Source: Stieleria magnilauensis (GTDB lineage: Bacteria; Planctomycetota; Planctomycetia; Pirellulales; Pirellulaceae). From it: a DNA stretch of 64,000 nucleotides. Shown here in pieces: positions 43,071 through 50,856 of this stretch. The notes below the pieces were generated by a model. The model did not search any database. It was given only the letters and a program-made list of their open reading frames with translations, and was not told the origin of the DNA. The DNA lies in NCBI GenBank assembly GCA_007753675.1, contig CP036432.1, positions 10,635,381-10,699,380 on the forward strand. Direction: 5' to 3'. The translations under genes were made by a program, and so were the position numbers. The number at the start of each line of letters is the position of its first letter. Position 1 is the first letter of the stretch.

Positions 43071-43441
43071 ACCGTCGACGTGCATTCACGCTACTGGAAA
43101 TCATCGTCGCGTTAGCGCTGATGGGCTCGGTGCTGGTTGCATCCTTGCTCGCGTTTTCGCGGCATCGTCAACAACTCTCGATGGCCGAGAAACGGCTGGA
43201 AGCCACCCGAATCGCCGATCGATTGGTGCACGAACTCTCGGCACAGCAAGGCGGATTACCGATCGCCTCGCGCGGCGCGGTGGCCGGCAAGGGCGATTGG
43301 GTTTGGCAAACCTCGCTGATCGGAAGCACAGTCTTGGCGACCGTTGAGATGCAGGTCGTGCGGTTTGAAATCGTGGAACTCGGTGCCGCACCAACGCCGT
43401 TGGTCACGGTCGATCTGGTCAAACCGGCGGGCGTTCCATGA
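43067..43441 (+). CDS. gspI: Minor pseudopilin GspI-like
   Basis: The gene overlaps gspH as ATGA. The 124-residue protein has a 6-residue basic leader and the N-terminal helix MNRRRA/FTLLEIIVALALM. Ala rather than Gly precedes the Phe at the prepilin cleavage site; Ala at -1 is tolerated by some prepilin peptidases. The size and position fit GspI. The downstream gspJ ATG overlaps its stop. Confidence 0.8.
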   Translation: MNRRRAFTLLEIIVALALMGSVLVASLLAFSRHRQQLSMAEKRLEATRIADRLVHELSAQQGGLPIASRGAVAGKGDWVWQTSLIGSTVLATVEMQVVRFEIVELGAAPTPLVTVDLVKPAGVP

Positions 43442-44175
43442 TGATGCGACGTAATCAAAGATCGGCAAAGGAGTGTCTGCCCAATGGCACGGGCAGAGCG
43501 GTTGGTGTGCAGGCTTTAGCCGCCCACTGTCGCTGCATCGCAGCGACCGGACATCGCCTAAAGGCTAGACACCAACGGTTGCGGAATCCTTTTTTGGTGA
43601 TGCCCGTTCCGTTGGAGTGTGTGCCGCTGTGTAGCTGCCGTCGCCAGACGTCAGGCCATCCACGCTCCGCGGCCGACGCCTTCACCTTGATCGAGATGAT
43701 CGTCGCGCTGGTGCTGGCGTCGTTGATGATGGTCGGCTTGTTGGGCATCGTGGCGTCGGTCTCGACGCAGTCCACTCAATTGCGTCGCGAACAAGTTGAT
43801 CATGTCGCAGCCGGGATTCTGGCCGATCGTTTGCGGAACGATTTGATCAACGCGCGAGGCATCGCCGCCGGCACCGACACGTTGATTCTGTCGGGTTACG
43901 TTTCGCCACAACAGGTGCCGGGTATGATCCGTTATACGCAGGCGACGATCGGAACGCGACGATTGTTGATTCGTCTCGCAGGTGGTCAGCGTGATCTGTG
44001 CTGGATCGATTTCGGTGCCTTCGACTTCGAAACGTATGACGAGTTCGATGCGGAAACCCCCGTACCCGACATGACCGGTGGGCTGCTGCCGATGCCCAGT
44101 CGCTTTCGCATCGCCGGTCGGGACGTACAAGGTCGAGTCTTGTTCAACGAGGTGATCGACCATCATGCGGACTGA
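43438..44175 (+). CDS. gspJ: Minor pseudopilin GspJ-like, with repeat in leader
   Basis: The ATG at 43438 overlaps the gspI stop, in line with the coupling used throughout this operon, but the first 60-odd codons run through a 76-base palindromic repeat (43501-43576). An in-frame ATG at 43600, just after the repeat, gives a 27-residue leader like that of GspG and may be the present start. The mature helix is A/FTLIEMIVALVLASLM, with Ala at -1. The 165-residue remainder resembles GspJ in position and size. Confidence 0.78.
   Translation: MMMRRNQRSAKECLPNGTGRAVGVQALAAHCRCIAATGHRLKARHQRLRNPFLVMPVPLECVPLCSCRRQTSGHPRSAADAFTLIEMIVALVLASLMMVGLLGIVASVSTQSTQLRREQVDHVAAGILADRLRNDLINARGIAAGTDTLILSGYVSPQQVPGMIRYTQATIGTRRLLIRLAGGQRDLCWIDFGAFDFETYDEFDAETPVPDMTGGLLPMPSRFRIAGRDVQGRVLFNEVIDHHAD
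43501..43576 (-). repeat. 76-base palindromic repeat, copy 2, in gspJ 5' end
   Basis: The element has perfect GTTGGTGT/ACACCAAC ends and matches 15413-15488 in reverse orientation at about 68 of 76 positions. It lies in the frame of gspJ downstream of the overlapping ATG and upstream of the second possible ATG at 43600. Flanking bases GGCACGGGCA and TGCCCGTTCC extend the inverted structure. Confidence 0.8.
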
Positions 44176-45124
44176 ACGAGGTCGCTCGGGATACGTGCTG
44201 TTGGCGGTGCTGGCCGTGATGGTGTTGATGGTCACCGTGCTGGCGACGCTGTCCAAGCTCAGCCTGCGCCGTGCACTCGCCGCAGCCGATGCGCAGGTTC
44301 GTCTGCAACAGCGGCTTGGTGCCGAGTCGATTGAACGAGTTCTGTTGCCGCAAGCCGGCAAGGTCTTTGATCAACGGGAAGAACAAGCCGATGCGATGGC
44401 AAAATCGACGGGAACGGTTAGCCCCTTTCCCAGGCAGATTCGCGGCGCGGTGACGATCGGCGGCGTGACCTTTGACGTGGTTCTGGCCGACGAAGATGCC
44501 AAGTTGAATTTGAATCAGGTTTACCACATGACCGGTCGGCGGCGGACGGAGACGACCCTCGGCGAAGTGCTCGGGCCGGTCGCCGCACGGGCGGTGCGGC
44601 TGTTGCCCGCCACCCGTCCGATGACCGACGCGTTGCTGGAGTCGGCGGCCGACGACGGATCCGAGGACGAATCGGATCAGCCGATGACGGAAATCCCGCG
44701 TGCGTTTCGAAGCTGGGGAGAGGTATTTGATCTGTCCAGACTTTCCGCCAGTATCGGATCGGACGCCGCCCTGCCGTCGGTGAGTGGCGACATCACGTGC
44801 TGGGGTGGCGGCGGGCTGAATCTCCGTCGGGCCTCGGAGACATCGATTCAAGCGGCCGCGGCCTGCGTTTTATCCGATGCTGGAGCCCGCCGGCTGGCCA
44901 GCCGATACAAAGACAATCCGACCACGTCGCTGGCGATTTTGGTCCAGCAAGAAGGGAAAACGGAAACCGAACGTCTTCGGCTGCTTAGAATGTTATCCGA
45001 GACCAGCACGCACTTTTCGCTTTGGATCGATGCCTCCGCAGTGGCCCGTGGAAGCATGCGGACCTTTTCGGTGATGCGAACGACCGATGACGGTTTGACG
45101 CTCAACGAACGCTTTTCTTTTTGA
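44165..45124 (+). CDS. gspK: Pseudopilin GspK-like
   Basis: The gene overlaps gspJ by 11 bases. The 319-residue protein begins MRTERGRSG/YVLLAVLAVMVLMVTVL, a leader cut after Gly with no Glu at +5, which is the expected GspK feature. The rest is a larger globular domain with DEDAKLNLNQVYHM, the pattern found at the start of the GspK alpha domain. It would cap the pseudopilus tip with GspI and GspJ. Confidence 0.85.
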   Translation: MRTERGRSGYVLLAVLAVMVLMVTVLATLSKLSLRRALAAADAQVRLQQRLGAESIERVLLPQAGKVFDQREEQADAMAKSTGTVSPFPRQIRGAVTIGGVTFDVVLADEDAKLNLNQVYHMTGRRRTETTLGEVLGPVAARAVRLLPATRPMTDALLESAADDGSEDESDQPMTEIPRAFRSWGEVFDLSRLSASIGSDAALPSVSGDITCWGGGGLNLRRASETSIQAAAACVLSDAGARRLASRYKDNPTTSLAILVQQEGKTETERLRLLRMLSETSTHFSLWIDASAVARGSMRTFSVMRTTDDGLTLNERFSF

Positions 45125-45160
45125 ATGACCTCGCAGTTGAACGAGAGAGATTGCTGAAGG

Positions 45161-45748
45161 ATGGATTTGACCGCCCAACGACGATTGATCACCGCGTTGA
45201 CTGCAGGCTGCTTGGCCGTTGCAGCGGTGGGAATCGTCTGGTCGCTCGGCGGTATTGATTCACCCGGTCGGCAATTCGACGCCACACGCGGATCGCAGCC
45301 CGGCAAGAAAACCGCGGTCGACCCGCCGCAGCAGGAGTCGCCGACTGTCGAAGCGGCAGGCCAGATCGACCTGGCGTTGAAACTGCAACAGCCCCTCTAC
45401 GACCCGCCCAAGCCACCGCCGCCCAAACCCAAACCTCAACCGAAACCCGTGGTCGTCCGCAATCCGCCGGCGGTCAAAGCGCCGCGTCTGGATTGGACGC
45501 TGACCGGAACGATCATCGACTCCGCTCAAAGCGTTGCGATCCTGACCGATGCGTCCGGCAAGACCGACATCCGTGGTGCGGGCGAAGTCGTCGAGCTGTC
45601 ACCGCCGGGCGTATTGGTTCGAAAGATCGATTCAGAGAAGGTCACGCTGGAGGTTCGCGGAACGGAGTCGACGTTGCGATTGAAATCGTCGTTTCAGTCC
45701 AGCGGCGGCGGCAAGCCCGATCGGCCGAACCGGAGACCAGCTCGATGA
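45161..45748 (+). CDS. gspC: Inner-membrane GspC-like protein
   Basis: The 195-residue protein has one N-terminal membrane helix (LITALTAGCLAVAAVGIVWSL), a Pro-rich linker (DPPKPPPPKPKPQPKP) and a C-terminal HR-type domain of about 70 residues: WTLTGTIIDSAQSVAILTD followed by GEVVELSPPGVLVRKIDSEKVTLE. This layout matches GspC, which links the inner-membrane platform to the secretin; no PDZ domain is present. A PilP-type protein is the main alternative. Confidence 0.75.
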   Translation: MDLTAQRRLITALTAGCLAVAAVGIVWSLGGIDSPGRQFDATRGSQPGKKTAVDPPQQESPTVEAAGQIDLALKLQQPLYDPPKPPPPKPKPQPKPVVVRNPPAVKAPRLDWTLTGTIIDSAQSVAILTDASGKTDIRGAGEVVELSPPGVLVRKIDSEKVTLEVRGTESTLRLKSSFQSSGGGKPDRPNRRPAR

Positions 45749-47112
45749 GCGATCGGTTCTGCATCGACGGCGGTGGATTGATCGCGCACACCGAATCAGG
45801 ATGGTTCCTTCAAGTCGGCTTCGAACAAACCGAACTTGCCGCCGAAACGCCGCCGAAAGTTGTCGCCGAACGGTTCGCCCATCTGTGCGACTCGGTCAAA
45901 GGGGCCGACAAACGATGTGTGCTCGGCGTGCCCAGCGGCGAGTGCTTTTTCGTCTGCGATGAACTGCCCGATTCGATCGACGCCAAAGACCGTAGCGCCG
46001 TCACGTTTGAACTGGAACGCCATTTTCCGCTCGACGCCGAATCGATGGTCGCGGACTATTTTGTCCGTGCCGCATCGGGGCAAATCGCTGCGGTCGCAAT
46101 CGAAACCCGCCGACATCAACCGACGGTCGACGCGCTTGAAGCGGCGGGGATCGAAGTCGTTTCGATTCTGCCGACGGCGTTCCTGATCGCCAGAGCCTTC
46201 TACCGCAGCGACGCCGAAAAGTCACCGTTCACCTTGTGGATCTTCGCCTCGACGTCGGCCGAATCGTTGTCGGTCGACGGCGGCGGGGTGTATCGCTGGC
46301 GGCAGTTCTACGACGCCGATGATGAACTTCGTCGACATCAAGCCACCGTCGCGGACCAAGTCGACGCATCAGAAAGGACCGTCATTGTCGGCCGAAGTGA
46401 ATTGACGTTTCAACCGCGCGGCCGAGTCCAATGGTGTGATCGCGATGCCGTACGTCTGGCCGCCGAAGGTGCGGGGCTTGCACTCGGCGGTCGTTGGGGG
46501 CGTTGGCCCGACTTGCGGCGTGGTGACTTGGCACCGAGCGATCCGCTGTTCGCCGTCGCCGGCCCCCTACGCAAGCTCGCGGTGGCGGCGACGTGTTGCT
46601 TTCTGATCCTCTCGATCGCGGCTTGGTATCGCGGCAATCGGCTGGCCGCCGAATCCGAATCGGTTCGACAGCAACAGCGCGCCGTGTTCGCCGAAGCCTA
46701 TCCGGGGCGACGCGTTCCCGTGATGTTGATGCGAACCGTACGGGGCGAGTACAGCAAGACGCTTGGTTCGCGCGGTCGGGGCGATGCGATCAAGCTGCCG
46801 GTTCCCGCGACGCGCGTGCTCAAGGATCTGTACCGCGGTTTGGAACACGCGCAACGTGTCGGCGGCGTGCGGCTGCGTTTGATGGATTTGAAGATCGTCG
46901 ATGGCGTCTGCTCCTTGACCGTGCGCGCCGTCGACGCCGTCCAAATCGGGACCATCGCCAAGTCGCTCGAAACGATCGGGTTCGACGTCACGCCACCGGC
47001 CGCCGAGCAGATCGATCCCAGCAAGGACGAGCCGATTCCGACTTACCAATCGACCCTCTCGGCCGTTTGGAATCCGCCCGCGAATCGGGCGGAGGAAGGA
47101 GTCGAATCGTGA
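45745..47112 (+). CDS. gspL: GspL-like inner-membrane platform protein
   Basis: The ATG at 45745 overlaps the gspC stop (ATGA). The 455-residue protein has an actin-like cytoplasmic domain of about 280 residues (VTFELERHFPLDAESMVADYF is a diagnostic segment), one membrane helix (LAVAATCCFLILSIAAWYRG) and a periplasmic ferredoxin-like domain. It therefore combines the PilM- and PilN-like parts in one chain, as GspL does. It would recruit GspE to the membrane. Confidence 0.85.
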   Translation: MSDRFCIDGGGLIAHTESGWFLQVGFEQTELAAETPPKVVAERFAHLCDSVKGADKRCVLGVPSGECFFVCDELPDSIDAKDRSAVTFELERHFPLDAESMVADYFVRAASGQIAAVAIETRRHQPTVDALEAAGIEVVSILPTAFLIARAFYRSDAEKSPFTLWIFASTSAESLSVDGGGVYRWRQFYDADDELRRHQATVADQVDASERTVIVGRSELTFQPRGRVQWCDRDAVRLAAEGAGLALGGRWGRWPDLRRGDLAPSDPLFAVAGPLRKLAVAATCCFLILSIAAWYRGNRLAAESESVRQQQRAVFAEAYPGRRVPVMLMRTVRGEYSKTLGSRGRGDAIKLPVPATRVLKDLYRGLEHAQRVGGVRLRLMDLKIVDGVCSLTVRAVDAVQIGTIAKSLETIGFDVTPPAAEQIDPSKDEPIPTYQSTLSAVWNPPANRAEEGVES

Positions 47113-47630
47113 CTGTAACGACGAAACGATTGATCGCCGCCGCAGCCATCGTGCTGTTGGGACTCTACGCCACGTCGAGTGTCATGAACACGTGGTCAGC
47201 GGCGAGCCGGCTGCAGCTGGATCGCCAAGACTTACACGAGCTGCGTCAAAAGCTGGACGAGATCGAACGGGTCGCCGACGCGCCTCGCGTCGCGGCGTTG
47301 GAACTGGAAGAACCCAACCAAATCTTGGATCGCATCAACGCGGCGCTCAAGCAAGCCAATCTGTCCTCCGATTTGCTGTCAAATCAAACTCCCAACCAAC
47401 CGCAGCGGATTGGTCAGACGGATTTCAAACTTCGGCGGGTCGAAATCAAACTCAACGCGGCCACGGTTCCCCAGATCGTCGCCTTTTGTGACGCGCTCAA
47501 GGATGAATCGACCGGCAGTCTGGTGAGGGATTTGCAGCTCTTTGATCCTCGGCAATCCGGCTCGCGGGAAACCTGGAATTCTCAGCTGACCTTGACCCAA
47601 ATCATCTTTTCACCGAAAAGCGACACGTGA
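47109..47630 (+). CDS. gspM: GspM-like inner-membrane protein
   Basis: A GTG start overlaps the gspL stop as GTGA. The 173-residue protein has an N-terminal membrane helix (LIAAAAIVLLGLYATSSV), a short coiled coil (LQLDRQDLHELRQKLDEIE) and a small ferredoxin-like domain. Similarity to GspM is structural and positional; the sequence itself is not highly conserved. It should stabilise GspL. Confidence 0.75.
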   Translation: MTVTTKRLIAAAAIVLLGLYATSSVMNTWSAASRLQLDRQDLHELRQKLDEIERVADAPRVAALELEEPNQILDRINAALKQANLSSDLLSNQTPNQPQRIGQTDFKLRRVEIKLNAATVPQIVAFCDALKDESTGSLVRDLQLFDPRQSGSRETWNSQLTLTQIIFSPKSDT

Positions 47631-47651
47631 AAGTGCCTCGGTGGAAATGGA

Positions 47652-48665
47652 ATGCGTCGAAACGGAGTTCGTAGCGATCGATTGCGGCTAACGGTGTTGT
47701 CTGCTGCGCGGGCGACGGCGCGTCTGACGGTGCGTGCAGCTGTGGGGTCGTTGAGCGGTTCGCGGCGAGCTTGGGGTCTGGTCATCCTGTCGGTCGCCGG
47801 TTGTCTGTTGCCGGGCGGGTGCTCGTCGCTTCAGAGCAAGAATCGATCGGTCATCAAGGTTCAGACCAAACGGGACACCGAGCGGGCCAATCGGCTGACG
47901 TATGCGGGGATTCGATCACTGCAAAAGCAGCAGATCGACCGGGCGGCCAAACAATTTCGTGAAGCGGTCGAGGCTGATGAGACGTATGGCCCGGCGCACA
48001 ATAATCTGGGTCTGATGCATTATGAACAAGGCAACTTGTATCAGGCCGTGATGGCATTTGAGCAGGCGCGGGAGTTTTTGCCTGGCGACCCGGCGGTGGT
48101 CTACAACTTGGCATTGGCGCTCGAATCGGCCGGACGGACCGACGAAGCGCTCGAGCTTTATTACACCGCCATTGCGATGGATCGCGCCAATCCGCTTTAT
48201 CTTGGCAATTTGGTCCGGTTGCGGGTCCGGCTGGGCGAGCACGATGACGTGCTGGTCCAGCAACTCAAGGATTTGGCCCTGATCGAAACGCGACCGGATT
48301 GGAGACGCTGGGCGGACACACAGTTGGCGCTGTCGCAAAACGATGTGTTGGATCGCGGACCGGAGACACCGGATCTGGAGTCGACGGTCGACCGCGCAGT
48401 CGGGTCGGATCCCGGGGAACTGCGTACCAAGATCATCGATTTGACACCGGTCATGACGGCTTCGGCGGAGGAGCCGATTTCAGACCCGCTCAGGTTCGAC
48501 GATTTGCCCGATGCTCCGCGCCGCAAAGCCCCACCGCTCCGAGCTCCACGCAAGGCCCCACGCCAAGACGGTCCGACCTTAGACTTGACTCCGCCCGCCC
48601 CGCCCGCCGCCGAAGCGTCATCATTAGAAGAAAGCTACGTCGAAGACCTGACCGACCACGACTAA
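47652..48665 (+). CDS. TPR lipoprotein of the secretion operon
   Basis: The 337-residue protein has an N-terminal helix ending in the lipobox LLPGGC, so it is a predicted lipoprotein; the 40 residues before the helix are basic and the true start may be later. Residues about 75-200 hold three TPR units (KQFREAVEADETYGPAHNNL, VMAFEQAREFLPGDPAVVYN, ELYYTAIAMDRANPLYLGN). The last 100 residues are Pro-rich and probably disordered. It may act as the pilotin or platform assembly factor for GspD. Confidence 0.82.
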   Translation: MRRNGVRSDRLRLTVLSAARATARLTVRAAVGSLSGSRRAWGLVILSVAGCLLPGGCSSLQSKNRSVIKVQTKRDTERANRLTYAGIRSLQKQQIDRAAKQFREAVEADETYGPAHNNLGLMHYEQGNLYQAVMAFEQAREFLPGDPAVVYNLALALESAGRTDEALELYYTAIAMDRANPLYLGNLVRLRVRLGEHDDVLVQQLKDLALIETRPDWRRWADTQLALSQNDVLDRGPETPDLESTVDRAVGSDPGELRTKIIDLTPVMTASAEEPISDPLRFDDLPDAPRRKAPPLRAPRKAPRQDGPTLDLTPPAPPAAEASSLEESYVEDLTDHD

Positions 48666-48690
48666 ACATTCGCTCCACCCCCACACCCGT

Positions 48691-49060
48691 CCACCCAGGG
48701 ACAGACCCCATTCACCCAGGGACAGACCCCATTCACCCAGCACCCGTCCACCCAGGGACAGACCCCATTCACCCAGGGACAGACCCCATTCACCCAGAAT
48801 GTTCACCCGGGGACAGACCCCGGATGCTCCGAAATTGCGGGGACAGACCCCGGGTGCTCGAGCGGACGAATGTTCACGTGAATGTTCACTTGGGGACAGA
48901 CCCCGGTTGTTCAGGGACAGACCCCGGTTGTTCAGGGACAGACCCCGGTTGTTCGGGGACAGACCCCGGTTGCTCGGGGACAGACCCCGGTTGCTCGGGG
49001 ACAGACCCCGGTTGTTGGGGACAGACCCCGGTTGTTGGGGACAGATTCCGGTTGTTGGGT
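48691..49060 (+). repeat. 21-bp GGGACAGACCCC repeat array
   Basis: Thirteen copies of GACAGACCCC and one altered copy (GACAGATTCC) begin at 48700, 48721, 48757, 48778, 48812, 48842, 48895, 48916, 48937, 48958, 48979, 49000, 49020 and 49040. Six consecutive spacings are exactly 21 bases, then 20. The first four copies carry ATTCACCCAG between cores, and the later ones CGGTTGTTC or CGGTTGCTC. The array fills the gap between convergent gspM-TPR and fxsA genes; no promoter or RNA gene is seen. Confidence 0.9.
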
Positions 49061-49131
49061 GTTGCTAGCAACTTGGAGGTCGACGGCATTCTTATCGGTG
49101 CCGTGTCCCCGGTGGGTGCTGGTGGGGTTTG

Positions 49132-49650
49132 CTAGCGGCGGGTGGCTCTGCCTTCGATTGTCTTGCTGTCATCGAAGGGGTGCAGGGGTGTGCTTTCAAA
49201 GGTGGTCTTGGTGTGGACGTGCACGGACCCGAAGCCCCCTGACCCGGAGCCCCCTGACCCGGAGCCTCCTGACCCAAAGCCCCCTGACCCAAAGCCGCGG
49301 AACAGTCGCGAAAGTACAAACTTGCGAATCAGATTGCGTCCGACCGGAACCAGCATCACAAAGCCGACGATGTCGGTCAGCAAGCCGGGGGTGAGCAGCA
49401 GGGCGGCGGAAAATACGATCATCAATCCGTCCTGAATCTCGCGGCTCGGCATCCGGCCTTCGGCCAACGCCAATTGAAACTTTTGCCACGCAATCAGGCC
49501 CTCACGTTTGGCCAGCCAAGAGCCGATAATGCCGGTAATGATGACCAGCAAAAATGTCGGACCCGCCCCCGTGAAACCGGCAAGCTGCAACAACAGATAC
49601 AGCTCCACCAGGGGGACGGTAATGAACAGCAGAAGAAGTCGAAGAAGCAT
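49132..49650 (-). CDS. FxsA-family membrane protein
   Basis: I start at MLLRLLLLFITVPLVELYLL, the usual FxsA N-terminus; a further-upstream frame start overlaps the neighbouring hydrolase. The 172 residues have three or four membrane segments, including GPTFLLVIITGIIGSWLAKREG and LLLTPGLLTDIVGFVMLVP. The C-terminal 40 residues are a Gly/Ser/Phe repeat (GSGGSGSGGSGSGG) produced by a 15-base internal DNA repeat at about 49226-49290. E. coli FxsA is linked to F-plasmid exclusion of phage T7; the role here is unknown. Confidence 0.88.
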   Translation of the reverse strand: MLLRLLLLFITVPLVELYLLLQLAGFTGAGPTFLLVIITGIIGSWLAKREGLIAWQKFQLALAEGRMPSREIQDGLMIVFSAALLLTPGLLTDIVGFVMLVPVGRNLIRKFVLSRLFRGFGSGGFGSGGSGSGGSGSGGFGSVHVHTKTTFESTPLHPFDDSKTIEGRATRR

Positions 49651-49831
49651 CTCGATCGCCTGAAATGGGCGGAAAAATTGGACGACAGCGTTCAAAATGA
49701 ACCTGTTTCGGACCGGTCCGTCGGAGTGCCATCCTGACAAATGTCCCTTGCAGAACGGATCAGGACGCGAATTTCGTGCCAGATCCCACAATTTCCAATC
49801 ACCCCCCGCACCAATCCATCAGGTGACGATC

Positions 49832-50779
49832 GTGATCGCCCAATCCCTGACGATCCCCAACGCGGAAGATTTGTACGCGCGGCTCTGGCATCGCGGCGAC
49901 GGCACGGAGCTGGGCGTGATGATTTTGGTGCACGGATTGGGGGATCACGGTGGACGATTCGCGTCCTTTGCCAAGCGGATGCTGCGTCGCCGCTGGGCGG
50001 TTTTCGCCTTCGATTTGCCCGGTCACGGCCGCTCGCCGGGACGACGCGGAACCGTCAAGAGTTACGATTCCATTTTGCAGATCATTGCGTCCTCGCGGAG
50101 GCTGTTGTGGGACCGCTTCGGCGAGAAGGATCAGGTCGTGGCCGGCCACAGCATGGGAGGCAATTTCGCGGTCAACTACGCCCTGCGCCGCGATGAGTTT
50201 GATTCGGTTTCGACGCCAGATCTTTCGGGATTGGTATTGGTCGCACCGATGTTGATGCCACCCACTTTCCTGGATCGACCGAAGCTATTCGCTGCCTGGG
50301 GAACCGGCCAGTTGTTTCGTTGGATCCAAATTTCCAAACCGGCCAGAGTGGAACAATTGACGCGCGACCACGAAGCAGCCGAGCGTCTTCGAGCAGACCC
50401 GTTACAACACAGTCACGTCTCGCTGTACTTGGCGACCCAACTGCTAGCGCAAGGCCGATTCGCACTCGACCACGCCGCCGAGATCGAGACACCGACGTTG
50501 ATCATGCAAGGGACCGAGGACGAGTTGATCGATCAGGCCGCCTGTCGCAATCTGGCACTCCGCATGCGTGATCGCGGCGAGTTTGTGCGGTGGTCAGGCG
50601 GACGACACGATTTGGTCCACGACGTCGACGCCGACGCCGTGGCGGATCAGATGGCGGGTTGGATGAACGGCAAGCTCACCCGAGTCACACCGACAGTGTC
50701 GAACGGGTCGACTGCACTCGGTACGCAACTGCCGTCACGGGCTCAAGTAACCGAACTGTGTTGCGACGGTATCGCTTGA
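49832..50779 (+). CDS. Alpha/beta hydrolase, monoacylglycerol lipase type
   Basis: I favour the GTG at 49832 because AGGTGA lies 6 bases upstream; an ATG at 49697 would read through the divergent promoter region. The 315-residue protein has HGLGDHGGRF (oxyanion region), the nucleophile elbow AGHSMGGN, a catalytic Asp in QGTEDELID and a His in GGRHDLVHD. The fold is that of monoacylglycerol or lysophospholipid lipases. The sequence after the His is a divergent tail. It may act on membrane lipids; the substrate is not shown. Confidence 0.88.
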   Translation: MIAQSLTIPNAEDLYARLWHRGDGTELGVMILVHGLGDHGGRFASFAKRMLRRRWAVFAFDLPGHGRSPGRRGTVKSYDSILQIIASSRRLLWDRFGEKDQVVAGHSMGGNFAVNYALRRDEFDSVSTPDLSGLVLVAPMLMPPTFLDRPKLFAAWGTGQLFRWIQISKPARVEQLTRDHEAAERLRADPLQHSHVSLYLATQLLAQGRFALDHAAEIETPTLIMQGTEDELIDQAACRNLALRMRDRGEFVRWSGGRHDLVHDVDADAVADQMAGWMNGKLTRVTPTVSNGSTALGTQLPSRAQVTELCCDGIA

Positions 50780-50856
50780 GACATAAAACGCGCAGTGCCG
50801 GGACATAGCCGCTGGGACATAGCCGCTGGGGCAGTGATCGCGGAAGCAGGCGCTGC

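Noticed and set aside
48700..49060. The 21-bp array as a CRISPR
   Set aside because: The interval between cores is only 10-11 bases and is nearly the same each time. There are no unique spacers and no cas genes in the window.
48299..49135. A 278-residue open frame over the TPR gene end and the 21-bp array
   Set aside because: It is out of frame with the TPR gene and encodes repeats such as GDRPRLFRD that come from the array; there is no start signal.
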